A DNA stretch of 64,000 nt from positions 62,001-126,000 of the forward strand of contig NZ_CABPRU010000005.1 in assembly GCF_902459705.1 (NCBI RefSeq), written 5' to 3'. This document shows, piece by piece, positions 16,564 to 26,896 of this stretch. Numbering within the stretch: position 1 is the stretch's first letter; the number at the start of each line of letters is the position of its first letter. The stretch is from Pandoraea terrigena. Lineage in GTDB: Bacteria; Pseudomonadota; Gammaproteobacteria; Burkholderiales; Burkholderiaceae. The notes beneath the pieces are model-generated. The model was not told the DNA's origin. It ran no database searches and was given only the letters and a program-made list of their open reading frames with translations. The position numbers and the translations under genes are program-made.

Positions 16564-17121
16564 ATGATGGCAGGCCAGAAACTCGACGGAACATCGGACT
16601 CCCGGCCGCGGCTGGCGGCACGGCTCATTGCAGCGGCACTCGCGTGTTGGGCTGGCGCGGCTGCGGCGCAAATCAGCGCGCCGATCACCGGATCGATGGG
16701 CGGTGCCAACGCACGCGGCGTCGCCGCACCGGCACAGGTGGCGCCGGCGGTCACGCCAACGCCCACGGCCGCAGACGCCGCGCAAACGGCAGCAGCGCCC
16801 GCGGCACACGCTGGGCGCGTGCCGCGCAACGTGGTTCGGCGCAATACGGCGCTGCGTGTCGGTGAGCACGCCCGCGACGGCATGCTCGGCGACGAAACCG
16901 AAGCACTGCTTGCGCTCCAGGCGAGTGGCCTGGCCGCCGGGCCGGGGCTGCCGATGCTCGGCTCGACCGCGTCGCGCGCCTACAAGCGCTATCTGGATAG
17001 CTTCACGTACCCGATTCCCCAGTTCTATCCGGCAATCGTCCAAGGCGATACGGGCACCGGCAACAATGGTGGCGGTGCGGGCGCTCCACCTGCCGTAGCG
17101 GGGGCTGGCGCGAGCCAGTAA
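16564..17121 (+). CDS. DUF3613-type protein of the tad locus
   Basis: A 185-residue predicted exported protein. The start ATG follows GGGAG by five bases, and a second ATG directly after it is equally possible. A signal-like segment (LIAAALACWAGAAAAQ) is followed by a Pro/Ala-rich linker. The conserved core is LLALQASGLAAGPGLPMLGSTASRAYKRYLDSFTYPIPQFY, which I recognise as the DUF3613 type found in Burkholderiales tad loci. The end is Gly/Ala-rich. The function is unknown. It sits between tadD and the tadG-like gene, which begins six bases later. Confidence 0.78.
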   Translation: MMAGQKLDGTSDSRPRLAARLIAAALACWAGAAAAQISAPITGSMGGANARGVAAPAQVAPAVTPTPTAADAAQTAAAPAAHAGRVPRNVVRRNTALRVGEHARDGMLGDETEALLALQASGLAAGPGLPMLGSTASRAYKRYLDSFTYPIPQFYPAIVQGDTGTGNNGGGAGAPPAVAGAGASQ

Positions 17122-17127
17122 CCTGTG

Positions 17128-19206
17128 ATGACTGTGCGCGTGCGCCAACAGCATCGTGTCGCCTCGCTTCGCGGGCGCCAGCGGGGATCGATTCCGATCC
17201 TCGCCTTCGCCTTTGTGATCGTGGCGCTGATTCTCGCGTTCGCCATCGATGCGGGCTATGCGTTCATGCAACGGCGCGACCTGCAGCGCGCGGCCGACAT
17301 GGCCGCGCTCGCCGGCGCGCAGACGCTGCCGGGATGCGCCAATGCCACGTCATATGCCGCCGTTGTGCAGGCGAACGTCACATCGAACATGGGCAGCAAC
17401 GTCACCGGCTTGCAGGTGACCTCGTCGTGCGGCATCTGGACGTCCCCGTCGGCATCGGCAACCGGCCCCGGCACGTTCGTCGCGACCAACGCGGGCAACG
17501 CGGCGAGTGGCAATGCAGTGTCGGTGAAGCTGTCGCTGGCCGTGCCGTCCTTCTTCCAGCTCGCCGGTACGCGCACGATCAACGCCATCGCCATCGCCCG
17601 CAAGGCGCCTGCGGTCGTGACGTTCACGGTCGATTCGGGACTGCTGACGCTTAACGCGAGCAACTCGGTCCTCGCGCCGGTGCTTCAGTCGATCGGCATC
17701 TCGCCGACGCTCTATGTCGCCGCGGCGCAGCAACTCGTCGGCGTCAACATCACCCCACACGGGTTGTTGCAGGCGCTCGGGGTTCCGGTGACAGGCGACG
17801 TCAGCGTGGCCTCGCTGTCGGGCGTGGCCGCGGTGAAGAACCTGACCGTCGGGCAGTTGCTGAGTGCAACGAACACCGCACTGGCGACGCAGAATGGCGC
17901 GCTCTCGGTATCGGTCACCGCGATGAACAATCTCATCAATGTGTTTGCCGGCAGCCCGGTGCTGAATCTGCCCATCAACTTGCTGGGCACGGCAACGACG
18001 CCCGGCATCATCGCCAATATCGACGCAGCGGGCGTGAGCGCCGCGAATGCGCTCACCGCCAATATCGGCGTGGCCGACCTGATCTCGGCGGCCGTCGTTG
18101 GCGCTAACGGCAGCAACGCCGTGGCGATTCCGTCGCTTGCGATTCTTGGCGGCACGGTGTCGGTCGTGGCGCGGATCATTTCACCGCCTCAGGTTGGCGT
18201 GGGTGGTGTTGGGGCGACAGCGACGACCGCGCAGTTGCGGCTGTTCCTCACCGTGAACTCGTCAGCCGGTACGTTGGGCGGGCTGCTCAGCGGGCTGGGC
18301 ACGCAGTTGAATTTGCCGCTCGTACTTGAGGCGGCGCAGTCGACGGCGACCGTGACGGCCCTGCAATGCGGTGCGACCCCTTCGGCGACACTGCAAGTCA
18401 ATTCGGGACTGGTGAATGCCTGTGTGGGGGGCACGGCCAGCGGCGTCAACGTCGCGACCGACACGGCAAGCTGTACCACGCTCATGACGCAACGCACGAA
18501 CATCGCGACCTTGCTGGGGTTGATTAACGTGGGCGGAAACGTCAACCTTTCGCTCGTGACGAATTCGCCGGCACCGATCACGTTTACCGGGCCGTTCCCG
18601 CAAACAGTCGGGCCGGTCGGCTCGAGCGTGAATCTGAGCCAGATCGTCAGTGCGTTGCTCACGGGTCTGTCGCTCGATGTGAGTGCGTCGGGGACGTCGA
18701 CGTCGGGCACGATTGGTACCGGACTCGTTGGCAGTGTGCCAACGGCGGCCGCGGGCGTCACGATCTCGACGGTCAACACGTTTCTCAGCGCTGCCGCCGC
18801 AGGACTCACGACGACGACCAACGCACTCGGCACGACGTTGGGTGGGGTTGCCACCCTCAACCTGCCCCAGGTGGTGGGGGGCCTGGGCGGCCTCGTCTCC
18901 GGGCTGGTCGATACGCTTGGCGGTGTCGTGAACGGTCTGCTGGGCGGTGTCTCGGATCTGGTGTGCGATCTGTCGGGCAGCGGGGCGAATCAATGCCGCA
19001 TCAACGCCGTGTCGGGGCCGATCAGTACCAGCGTTATCTCGCCCGTGCTCGGCAGCGTGCTCTATACCTTGCTCAATCCGCTGCTTACGCCCCTGAGCAC
19101 GTTGATCAACACGTTGCTCGCGTCGCTGGGGATATCACTGGGCACCACCACCGTGACCGTCGACAACATCAACTGCCAGAACGGACTCGTGCAACTGGTG
19201 TATTAG
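17128..19206 (+). CDS. tadG: TadG-like pilus assembly protein
   Basis: A 692-residue protein with a basic N-terminus and one long hydrophobic helix (ILAFAFVIVALILAFAIDAGYAFMQRRDLQRAADMAALAGA). This matches the Flp-pilus TadE/TadG N-terminal module with its DLQRAADMAALAGA signature. The long extracytoplasmic part is Thr/Ser/Gly/Val-rich, with several cysteines in the second half (CGATPSATLQVNSGLVNAC, VCDLSGSGANQC). It ends in LGGLVSGLVDTLGGVVNGLLGG-type sequence similar in style to the lipoproteins at 301-5087. GTG 17125 or ATG 17128 can serve as start; neither has a strong ribosome binding site. Confidence 0.85.
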   Translation: MTVRVRQQHRVASLRGRQRGSIPILAFAFVIVALILAFAIDAGYAFMQRRDLQRAADMAALAGAQTLPGCANATSYAAVVQANVTSNMGSNVTGLQVTSSCGIWTSPSASATGPGTFVATNAGNAASGNAVSVKLSLAVPSFFQLAGTRTINAIAIARKAPAVVTFTVDSGLLTLNASNSVLAPVLQSIGISPTLYVAAAQQLVGVNITPHGLLQALGVPVTGDVSVASLSGVAAVKNLTVGQLLSATNTALATQNGALSVSVTAMNNLINVFAGSPVLNLPINLLGTATTPGIIANIDAAGVSAANALTANIGVADLISAAVVGANGSNAVAIPSLAILGGTVSVVARIISPPQVGVGGVGATATTAQLRLFLTVNSSAGTLGGLLSGLGTQLNLPLVLEAAQSTATVTALQCGATPSATLQVNSGLVNACVGGTASGVNVATDTASCTTLMTQRTNIATLLGLINVGGNVNLSLVTNSPAPITFTGPFPQTVGPVGSSVNLSQIVSALLTGLSLDVSASGTSTSGTIGTGLVGSVPTAAAGVTISTVNTFLSAAAAGLTTTTNALGTTLGGVATLNLPQVVGGLGGLVSGLVDTLGGVVNGLLGGVSDLVCDLSGSGANQCRINAVSGPISTSVISPVLGSVLYTLLNPLLTPLSTLINTLLASLGISLGTTTVTVDNINCQNGLVQLVY

Positions 19207-19315
19207 CGCAGCGGAACGGGAGTGGGCCCGCGAGACCGCCAATGCGGGAGACGGACACCAGCACTGAAATTCACCATGACGGACGCCCGGCGCATCCGTC
19301 AACGAGCGGACCAGC

Positions 19316-20725
19316 ATGAAAAGCAAGCCAGTACGTGATGATCTCGACGTGTACGTGTGGGAAGGCAAGTCGGACATTGCCGATCGCGTCGCGCAATGCC
19401 TCGCGAGCTTCGACATGGAAGTCATTCGTGCCGATGGCATCGATCTTTCGCGCGAGCGCACCAAGGCGCGCCCGTCCATCGCCGTCGTCAGCGTGTCGGT
19501 AATCGAAGGCGCATCGACCAATGCCCAGGAGTGGCAGTTGGGCCACGGCATGCCGGTCATCTGGGTGGCGACGACGCCGCGCGAGAACGATCCGCGTGTC
19601 TACCCGCCCGAGTACAGCAACATCCTCACGCTTGACTTCTCCGGCGCTGAATTGCGCACGCTCATCTTCAAGCTCTCGGGCGCCATCGCGGAAGCCGATC
19701 GCGCCCCGGCACCGGTCGACCCGCTCGTCGCGCAGTCGAGCGCGATGCTGGGCCTGCTCGCCGAGGTCGACGCTTTCGCCGATTGCGATTCGAACGTGCT
19801 CATCCACGGCGAGACCGGAGTGGGCAAAGAGCGCATCGCGCGTCTGCTGCACGACAAGCAGAGTCATTACGGGCAAGGGCCGTTCGTGGCCGTGAACTGC
19901 GGCGCGATTCCCGACGGGCTGTTCGAATCGCATTTCTTCGGCCATGCCAAAGGGGCATTTACCGGTGCGCTCTATTCGCATAAGGGCTATTTCGAGCAGG
20001 CCAACGATGGCACGCTCTTCCTCGACGAGATCGGCGATCTGCCGCTGTACCAGCAGGTCAAGCTGCTTCGTGTGCTGGAGGACAGCGCGGTGACGCGTCT
20101 GGGCTCGGCGCAGTCGGTGAAGCTCGACTTCCGGCTTGTGGCGGCGACCAACAAGCACCTCAAGACGATGGTGCGCGATGAGCTGTTCCGTGCCGACCTG
20201 TTCTACCGTCTCGCTGTCATCGAGCTGCATATCCCGAGTCTCGAGGAGCGCGGCGCGGTCGACAAACTGGCTGTCTTCAGGACCTATCTGGGCAAGGTCG
20301 TCGGCGACAGTGAGGTGGGCGCGCAAGTGCCCCCGTGGCTGCGCGAGCTGGTCGAAGGCGGGGTGTTTCCCGGCAACGTGCGCGAGATGCGCAACATCGC
20401 CGAGCGCGTCGGCATCATCTATCGGCAACTGGGAGGCTGGGACGAGCGGCGCATCCGCCCCATCTTCGACGCGCTGTCCGTGGGCACCGCCGCCCGTGGC
20501 GAGGATGGAGCGCGCGGTGCCGCGCTGAGCGATCGGGCCCGTTGGGATGCCACCGAGCGTGCGCGCATCGTCGCGGCGCTCGACGCCAACGGCTGGCGAC
20601 GTCAGGACACCGCCAACGCCCTGGGCATCAGCCGCAAGGTGTTGTGGGAAAAAATGCGCAAGTACCAGATCGTCGGCAACGATTCGGAACTGGCCAGCGA
20701 GTTCGACGGGGGCACCGGTAACTAG
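19316..20725 (+). CDS. sigma-54-dependent transcriptional activator with degenerate receiver
   Basis: A 469-residue enhancer-binding protein. Residues 10-125 look like a receiver-type fold, but the phospho-acceptor position reads SIAVVSVSV with no Asp. The AAA+ domain has Walker A GETGVGKE (165-172), the sigma-54 contact loop GAFTGA (213-218), Walker B LFLDEIG (235-240) and the arginine-finger region RADLFYRL. The C-terminus has a Fis-type helix-turn-helix ([31 protein letters not shown]). With GAFTGA intact it should activate RpoN promoters. It closes the tad locus, so it is likely its regulator, and the sigma-54 promoter at 5479-5494 is a possible second target. Confidence 0.92.
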   Translation: MKSKPVRDDLDVYVWEGKSDIADRVAQCLASFDMEVIRADGIDLSRERTKARPSIAVVSVSVIEGASTNAQEWQLGHGMPVIWVATTPRENDPRVYPPEYSNILTLDFSGAELRTLIFKLSGAIAEADRAPAPVDPLVAQSSAMLGLLAEVDAFADCDSNVLIHGETGVGKERIARLLHDKQSHYGQGPFVAVNCGAIPDGLFESHFFGHAKGAFTGALYSHKGYFEQANDGTLFLDEIGDLPLYQQVKLLRVLEDSAVTRLGSAQSVKLDFRLVAATNKHLKTMVRDELFRADLFYRLAVIELHIPSLEERGAVDKLAVFRTYLGKVVGDSEVGAQVPPWLRELVEGGVFPGNVREMRNIAERVGIIYRQLGGWDERRIRPIFDALSVGTAARGEDGARGAALSDRARWDATERARIVAALDANGWRRQDTANALGISRKVLWEKMRKYQIVGNDSELASEFDGGTGN

Positions 20726-21169
20726 CGATCACGATTCTGCGACCCCGCCGCATACGTCTCGCCTGGTTGGCAAACCGAAGGAAACGGCGCAAAAGCCCAT
20801 GGCGGCCCAAGCGAGGGCCACTGGCGGTTGCCATGGGATCGCGGCCCGATTACGCCGCTTGCTGCGTGGGCAATGCCTTGATTTTCGCCTGAATGACGGG
20901 ATTTGTCTGACATCCAGGTTCCGCTCATGCGAACTCGCCTGGCCCCCGTAGTTGCGCGGTATCAACAGATGAATCGAGGCGGGCACAATAACGCATTCGA
21001 CGCTTGGAAGCGGGCGCGTCAATGGATAGAATTGTCGGCTATTGCAGGCATGCGGTTATCATTCCACAGATACGCGGGTATCCGAACCCCGGAGCGGCGT
21101 CCGGGGGCGAACGAATGCGGCGAACAAGGATCGGGAAACGGTCCGGTCGATAACAGGAAAACAGATCAG
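20726..21169. other. 444-bp gap after the tad locus
   Basis: No supported gene. CCCATGGC (20796-20803) and GCCATGGG (20830-20837) bracket an inner GGCCC/GGGCC pair and could fold as a large hairpin, but there is no T-tract. The right half carries the promoter candidate of the DUF2968 gene. Confidence 0.5.
21004..21032 (+). promoter_or_regulatory. sigma-70 promoter candidate of the DUF2968 gene
   Basis: TTGGAA (21004-21009), a 17-base spacer and TAGAAT (21027-21032) give a start near 21039 and a leader of about 130 bases. This supports the ATG at 21170 over earlier in-frame ATGs. Confidence 0.5.
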
Positions 21170-21898
21170 ATGAAAATCAGTGATTGCCGGGGGCGGTTTT
21201 GGTTGGGCGTGGGGGTGGCATGCCTGGCAGCCTGGGGAACGTCGGCGGGGGCGGCGGACGCAGTGAAGGACGTGACGGGCGCAACGCCTGCGCAACTCGT
21301 GGCGCCGGCAGTGGTTGCGCCGACGGCCAATGCGCCGACGGCTGCGTCGGGCGCGATCCAGGAGCTGCGCGATCGCATTCAGAGCAAGGAAGTCTCCGAA
21401 CTTCGCACGACCTACAACGGCCGCTATGGCGCGAGCCTGTTGTTCTATCCGCAGACGATGGGGTACTACGTCGCGCTGTTCCATGAGGGCCAGTTCTGGC
21501 GCGTCGTGAAGCTCAGCAACGACAAGAAGGCGGAGGCGCTCTACGCCGACTTCGTGCGCCAGACGCAGGTGCTGGCTGACGTCGAAATCCGTCGCATCAA
21601 GCTCGAAGCGCAAAAGGCGCTGATGGAGCGCCAGCTCGCCGACAGCGAAGCGCGCCTGAACGCGGTCCAGAACGATCTGGCGATCCAGCGTCAGCAGGAA
21701 CAGGCGCTGGCCGAGAACCAGCAGGCGGTGCGTGAGCAGGCCTCGGCGCTGGAAACCGAACGTACCGCGGCGCGAATTCGCCTGAACGATCTGCAAGGCC
21801 AGATCCGCTCGCTCGAAGCCGAGCAGAGCAGTGCTGATTCGAGCCTCGTGCGCTCGGCCAAGAGCACTGGCCATCGCAAGGCGCCGCGTCGTCGTTGA
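21170..21898 (+). CDS. DUF2968 family exported coiled-coil protein
   Basis: A 242-residue protein with a signal peptide (FWLGVGVACLAAWGTSAGAA) and the DUF2968 core VSELRTTYNGRYGASLLFYPQTMGYYVALFHEGQFWRVVKLSNDKKAEALYADFVRQTQVLADVEIRRIKLEAQK. A long charged coiled coil follows (about 150-225, rich in Glu, Gln, Arg and Ala), then a basic tail. The family is largely restricted to Burkholderiales and its role is unknown. AGGA lies 12 bases before the ATG, a little far. A strong terminator follows, so the gene appears to be a single transcription unit. Confidence 0.85.
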   Translation: MKISDCRGRFWLGVGVACLAAWGTSAGAADAVKDVTGATPAQLVAPAVVAPTANAPTAASGAIQELRDRIQSKEVSELRTTYNGRYGASLLFYPQTMGYYVALFHEGQFWRVVKLSNDKKAEALYADFVRQTQVLADVEIRRIKLEAQKALMERQLADSEARLNAVQNDLAIQRQQEQALAENQQAVREQASALETERTAARIRLNDLQGQIRSLEAEQSSADSSLVRSAKSTGHRKAPRRR

Positions 21899-21960
21899 GC
21901 CGAGGCGTCGATGGCGCGTCGGCCGCGGTCCGGTCGGCGTTGCCTCAAGCGTTGAAGGAA

Positions 21961-21986
21961 GCCGCCTGTATTCAGGCGGCTTTTTT
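21961..21986 (+). terminator. intrinsic terminator after the DUF2968 gene
   Basis: GCCGCCTG, a TATT loop, CAGGCGGC and six T form a textbook hairpin 62 bases after the stop codon. Confidence 0.92.
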
Positions 21987-22323
21987 ATGCGCGCTCGCGC
22001 TAGAACTGCCGTGGGCGGTCTGTGATATGCACCGCCGCTACACGCAATTGGCAGGGATGTCGACACGTGAATGCGCATGACAGGCATATGTCGCGCATTT
22101 GCAACTCGAAAAGCGGTGCCGCACCCGCCATCCCGTGCCGATCCGGGTCGGCAAATCCCTTGTCGCGCCGCACTGGTCACGGCGCACGGCTCGAACTATC
22201 CTAGCGTAGCCTGCCATGTCAGACGTCCGGCACTCGGCATCTCTCCGGACTGGCGAGGGAACCGGCACCCAGTTAGAATAATGCCCATTTTGTGCAGCGC
22301 AATAAAGCGATTACCCAAACCAT
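21987..22323. other. gap upstream of kup
   Basis: No gene is visible. A TAGAAT box at 22275-22280 could be a -10 element for kup, but no good -35 lies at the right distance. Confidence 0.4.
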
Positions 22324-24216
22324 ATGACCCAAAACATACGACACGGGCAACGCCCTCAGGCTTTGCCCGCGCTCATGGTGGCGGCCATCGGCGTGGTCTT
22401 CGGCGATATCGGCACCAGTCCGCTCTATGCGCTCAAGGAATGTTTCGATCCGCAACATGGCATTCCGTTTAACCAGCAAGCTGTGTTCGGTATCATCTCG
22501 CTGCTGTTCTGGGCCCTGGTGATTGTCGTCTCCCTGAAGTACGTGTCGTTCGTGATGCGCGCGGATAACCGCGGCGAGGGGGGCGTACTCGCGCTCATGG
22601 CGCTGAGCCTGCGCAGCGTGCGAGCCGGCAGCCGATGGGCGTCGGTGCTGATGATGCTCGGCATGTTCGGCGCCTGCATGTTTTATGGCGATGCGGTCAT
22701 TACACCGGCCATCTCGGTGATGTCGGCGGTCGAGGGGCTGGAGATTGCCGCGCCGTCGCTCTCAGGCTACGTGTTGCCGATTACGATCGTCATCCTGATC
22801 ATCCTGTTCTCGATGCAGAAGTCGGGCACGGCGAAGGTCGGGCGCCTTTTCGGGCCGGTCATGGTGACGTGGTTCGTGATTCTCGGCGTACTTGGGGTGT
22901 ACCACATTGTCGCGGCACCCGAGATCATCAAGGCGATCAACCCGTATTACGGCATCCACTTCATCCATACGCACGCCCTGCAGGCCTATATCGTGCTCGG
23001 CTCGGTATTCCTGGTGCTGACCGGTGCCGAGGCGCTGTACGCCGATATGGGGCATTTTGGCATTCGGCCAATCCGATTTGCGTGGTCGTTCCTCGTGTTC
23101 CCCGCGTTGACGCTGAACTACTTTGGCCAGGGCGCGTTGCTGCTGAAGACGCCAAAGGCCATCGAGAATCCGTTCTTCCTGATGGCCCCTGAATGGGCGC
23201 TGGTGCCGTTGGTGCTGGTGGCGACCGCGGCCACCGTGATCGCCTCGCAGGCGGTGATCTCCGGCGCGTTCTCGCTGACCAGTCAGGCCATTCAGCTCGG
23301 CTATGTCCCGCGTATGAAGATCCTGCATACGTCGGATCGTGAAATCGGCCAGATCTACATGCCGATGATCAACTGGGCGCTGCTGCTGGTGATTGTCTGG
23401 CTCGTGCTGGCGTTCAAGTCGTCGAGCAATCTCGCGGCCGCATACGGCATTGCCGTGACGACGACGATGGTCATCACCACGATTCTGGCGTGCGTGGTCA
23501 TGGTCAAGGTCTGGAACTGGAACAAGTTCCTGGTCGCGCTGATCATCACCGGCTTCCTGGTGGTCGACTTCGCCTTCTTTGGCGCCAACCTGATCAAGGT
23601 GGAAGAGGGCGGCTGGTTGCCGTTGGCGCTGGGTGCGTTCCTGTTCTTCATGCTGATGACCTGGCACAAGGGTCGCCAATTGTTGCGCGAGCGCACGGCC
23701 GCCGACGGGATTCCGCTCGCACCGTTCTTGCAGGGGCTGCTCGCGCATCCACCCCATCGCGTGGCGGGCACCGCCATCTACCTGACCGGCGGCAATACGC
23801 AGGTGCCCGTGAGCTTGCTGCACAATCTCAAGCACAACCGCATCCTGCACGAGCGCACGATTTTCCTCACCTTTCGCACGGTCGACGTGCCCTATGTCGA
23901 GGACCTGAGCCGCATCGAAGTCAAGGATCATTCCGGCGGGCTGTACAGCGTGGTTGCCACGTTCGGTTTCAACGAGACGCCTGACGTCAAGGAAACGCTG
24001 AATCTGCTCGAGGCGAAGACGGACATGCACTTCGAGTTGATGGATACGTCGTTCTTCCTGGCGCGCGAGACCGTGGTGCCGACCAAGCTGCCGGGAATGT
24101 CGATCTGGCGCGAACGTCTGTTCGCATGGATGCACCAGAACGCGGCCAAGCCGACAGACTTCTTCAGCATTCCCGCGAACCGCGTCGTCGAGCTGGGGAC
24201 CAAGATCGAGATCTGA
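22324..24216 (+). CDS. kup: low-affinity potassium transporter Kup
   Basis: A 630-residue KUP/HAK family potassium uptake protein of the inner membrane, probably a K+/H+ symporter. The family signature [13 protein letters not shown] is at 27-39, followed by about 12 hydrophobic helices, including [14 protein letters not shown], the motif [21 protein letters not shown] and [14 protein letters not shown] ~170-residue cytoplasmic C-terminus follows ([12 protein letters not shown] onward). Length is typical. No strong ribosome binding site precedes the ATG, but the N-terminus aligns with the family. Confidence 0.95.
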   Translation: MTQNIRHGQRPQALPALMVAAIGVVFGDIGTSPLYALKECFDPQHGIPFNQQAVFGIISLLFWALVIVVSLKYVSFVMRADNRGEGGVLALMALSLRSVRAGSRWASVLMMLGMFGACMFYGDAVITPAISVMSAVEGLEIAAPSLSGYVLPITIVILIILFSMQKSGTAKVGRLFGPVMVTWFVILGVLGVYHIVAAPEIIKAINPYYGIHFIHTHALQAYIVLGSVFLVLTGAEALYADMGHFGIRPIRFAWSFLVFPALTLNYFGQGALLLKTPKAIENPFFLMAPEWALVPLVLVATAATVIASQAVISGAFSLTSQAIQLGYVPRMKILHTSDREIGQIYMPMINWALLLVIVWLVLAFKSSSNLAAAYGIAVTTTMVITTILACVVMVKVWNWNKFLVALIITGFLVVDFAFFGANLIKVEEGGWLPLALGAFLFFMLMTWHKGRQLLRERTAADGIPLAPFLQGLLAHPPHRVAGTAIYLTGGNTQVPVSLLHNLKHNRILHERTIFLTFRTVDVPYVEDLSRIEVKDHSGGLYSVVATFGFNETPDVKETLNLLEAKTDMHFELMDTSFFLARETVVPTKLPGMSIWRERLFAWMHQNAAKPTDFFSIPANRVVELGTKIEI

Positions 24217-24292
24217 CGGATATGCCGCGCGTCGGCTGGATGAGGATAGGGCGCGCCGTCTGAAAATAGCGGCGCGTGAACCCGATGCAACG

Positions 24293-24333
24293 AACCCCCA
24301 AGGGTTGGCGATTCCGCCAGCCCTTGGGGGTTT
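24293..24333 (+). terminator. intrinsic terminator after kup
   Basis: An 18-base-pair hairpin (AACCCCCAAGGG with CCCTTGGGGGTT, extended by TTGGCG/CGCCAG) followed by TTT. Confidence 0.75.
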
Positions 24334-24350
24334 GGTGTTTTGGCGAACTG

Positions 24351-24382
24351 AAAAAAGGCCCGCGCTCCGAAGAAGGCGGGCC
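24351..24382 (-). terminator. intrinsic terminator after tex
   Basis: On the minus strand GGCCCGC, a 12-base loop, GCGGGCC and six T, 67 bases beyond the tex stop codon. It is back to back with the kup terminator. Confidence 0.85.
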
Positions 24383-24448
24383 TGTCTCAACGGGACTGGA
24401 CGCGGCGCGACGTGACGCCTGCGCGTCGCGCGTCAGTCTCGCAAGGGC

Positions 24449-26791
24449 TTAGCGCTTAAGCTTGGCGAAAGCGGCCGCCATGGCGTTCACCGTCTCCGGT
24501 TCGCGCTGACGTTGAGCGCCACCGCCACGGTGGCCGCCGCCATTGCCGCTGCGTGCACCGCCACCGCCGCTGCTCGGACGATCGCTGGCGCCCGCCACCG
24601 GCAAGTCGTCGTTCAGGCGCATGGTGAGCGAGATACGCTGGCGGCGCGCATCGACTTCGAGCACCTTCACCTTCACGATGTCACCGGCCTTCACGACTTC
24701 GTGCGGATCCTTGATGAACTTTGTCGACATGGCCGAGACGTGCACCAGACCATCCTGATGCACCCCGATGTCGATGAACGCGCCGAAGGCGGCCACGTTC
24801 GTCACCACGCCTTCGAGCTGCATGCCCGGCTTGAGGTCGGTGAGCTTTTCGACCCCCTCCTGGAAGGTCGCCGTCTTGAACTCCGGACGCGGATCGCGGC
24901 CCGGTTTCTCGAGTTCGGTCAGGATGTCCTTGACGGTCGGCAGCCCGAAACGCTCGTCGACGAATTCGTTTGCCGAGACGCCGCGCACGACCGAGCCGTT
25001 GCCCATTACCTCGCCAATGCTCTTCTTGATCTTCGCCAGAATGCGCTCGACGACCGGATAGGCTTCCGGGTGGACCGACGACCGGTCGAGCGGATTGTCG
25101 CCACCGGTCACGCGAAGGAAGCCGGCGGCCTGCTCGAAGGTCTTGTCGCCCAGGCGCGGCACCTTCTTGAGCGCGTCTCGATTCGGGAACGGGCCGTTGC
25201 TGTCGCGGAAGTCCACGATGTTCTTCGCCAGCGTGCTGTTCAGACCCGATACGCGCGCAAGCAGCGGTGCCGAGGCGGTATTGACGTCGACACCCACGGC
25301 ATTCACGCAGTCCTCGATCACGGCGTCGAGCATGCGTGCCAGCTCACGCTGGTTCACGTCGTGCTGGTACTGGCCCACGCCAATGGCCTTCGGCTCGATC
25401 TTGACGAGTTCGGCCAGCGGATCCTGCAAGCGGCGCGCGATCGACACCGCGCCGCGCAGCGACACGTCGAGTTCGGGGAATTCCTTCGCGGCGAATTCGG
25501 ACGCCGAGTACACCGAGGCCCCCGCTTCCGAGACCACGATCTTCTGGAGCTTGAGTTCGGGATGGCGCTTGATCAGCTCCAGCGCGAGCTTGTCCGTCTC
25601 GCGGGACGCGGTGCCGTTGCCGATACTCACGAGTTCCGCGCCGGTGGCGGCGGCGATCTTGGAGAGTCGCGAGAGCGAGCCGTCCCAATCGCGGCGCGGT
25701 TCGTGCGGGTAGATCGTGTCGGTGCCGAGCAGCTTGCCGGTGCGATCGACCACGGCCACCTTCACGCCGGTACGCAGGCCCGGGTCCAGACCGATCACGC
25801 CCTTCTGGCCGGCCGGGGCGGCGAGCAGCAGTGCCTTGAGGTTGCGCGCGAACACGCGAATGGCCTCACTCTCGGCACTTTCACGAATTTGCGTGAGCAG
25901 TTCCGACTCGAGGTGCGGCTGAACCTTCACGCGCCAGCACCAGCGGCAGACGTCTCCGAGCCACTTGTCGGCGGCACGGCTCTGTTGGCGAATGCCGAAG
26001 TGCCCGGCGATCACGCCTTCGCACGGGTGCGGTATCTGTGTGTCGAGTTCTTCGCCCAGGCCCAGCTTGACCATCAGGATGCCGAGGTTACGGCCGCGGA
26101 AGAGGGCGAGCGCGCGATGCGACGGCACGGCGGCGATCGGTTCGGCGTAGTCGTAGTAGTCGCGGAATTTCTCGCCTTCGTCGCCTTCCTTGCCTTCAAC
26201 GACTTTCGACGACACGACGCCCTGATGCCACAGGTAGTCGCGCAGTTTGCCAAGCAACTCGGCCGTCTCGCCGAATTGTTCCGACAGGATGTCGCGGGCG
26301 CCATCGAGCGCGGCCTTGACGTCGGCCACGCCTTTGTCGGCGTCGACGAACTTGGCGGCCTCGGTTTGCGGATCGAGCGTCGGGTCGGCGAGCAAGGCCT
26401 GCGCGAGCGGCTCGAGACCGGCTTCGCGGGCGATTTGCGCGCGAGTGCGACGCTTCTGCTTGTACGGGAGATAAAGGTCTTCGAGCGTCTGCTTCGTGTC
26501 GGCCGCCTCGATGGCGGTGCGCAACGCGTCGGTCAGCTTGCCTTGCTCGTCAATGTTCGCGAGGATCGACGCACGGCGTTCTTCGAGCTCGCGAAGATAC
26601 AGCAGGCGTTCTTCGAGCGTGCGCAACTGCGTGTCATCGAGGTTGTCGGTGACTTCCTTGCGGTAGCGGGCGATGAAGGGCACGGTGGCGCCTTCGTCGA
26701 GCAGTTGCACGGCGGCGGCCACCTGACGCGGCTGCACGTTGAGTTCGTCGGCGATGCGTTGAACGATCTGAAGGGCTACGTTTTGCGTCAT
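24449..26791 (-). CDS. tex: transcription accessory protein Tex
   Basis: A 780-residue RNA-binding protein of the Tex/Spt6-like family. The N-terminal helical region contains [20 protein letters not shown] YqgF/RNase H-like domain starts near [19 protein letters not shown]. Helix-hairpin-helix motifs include [33 protein letters not shown]-terminal S1 domain runs from [34 protein letters not shown], and the tail is Gly/Arg/Ser-rich. Tex affects transcription and stress tolerance in several bacteria. Length and order fit the family. Confidence 0.95.
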   Translation of the reverse strand: MTQNVALQIVQRIADELNVQPRQVAAAVQLLDEGATVPFIARYRKEVTDNLDDTQLRTLEERLLYLRELEERRASILANIDEQGKLTDALRTAIEAADTKQTLEDLYLPYKQKRRTRAQIAREAGLEPLAQALLADPTLDPQTEAAKFVDADKGVADVKAALDGARDILSEQFGETAELLGKLRDYLWHQGVVSSKVVEGKEGDEGEKFRDYYDYAEPIAAVPSHRALALFRGRNLGILMVKLGLGEELDTQIPHPCEGVIAGHFGIRQQSRAADKWLGDVCRWCWRVKVQPHLESELLTQIRESAESEAIRVFARNLKALLLAAPAGQKGVIGLDPGLRTGVKVAVVDRTGKLLGTDTIYPHEPRRDWDGSLSRLSKIAAATGAELVSIGNGTASRETDKLALELIKRHPELKLQKIVVSEAGASVYSASEFAAKEFPELDVSLRGAVSIARRLQDPLAELVKIEPKAIGVGQYQHDVNQRELARMLDAVIEDCVNAVGVDVNTASAPLLARVSGLNSTLAKNIVDFRDSNGPFPNRDALKKVPRLGDKTFEQAAGFLRVTGGDNPLDRSSVHPEAYPVVERILAKIKKSIGEVMGNGSVVRGVSANEFVDERFGLPTVKDILTELEKPGRDPRPEFKTATFQEGVEKLTDLKPGMQLEGVVTNVAAFGAFIDIGVHQDGLVHVSAMSTKFIKDPHEVVKAGDIVKVKVLEVDARRQRISLTMRLNDDLPVAGASDRPSSGGGGARSGNGGGHRGGGAQRQREPETVNAMAAAFAKLKR

Positions 26792-26896
26792 GAGTGTTGC
26801 GAGTTACCCAAGTGCCAGGAGCGGGGCATTTTGCCATAAACCGCGGGCGCGTCTGGGCAGGCAATGCTAAAATTTGGCATCACTCTGCTCAACTTC

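Noticed and set aside
22071-22472. 133-codon plus-strand frame over the kup start
   Set aside because: It overlaps kup in another frame and has no motif.
24512-26839. 775-codon plus-strand frame opposite tex
   Set aside because: Tex is complete and well conserved on the minus strand. The shadow is His/Arg/Leu-rich without motifs.
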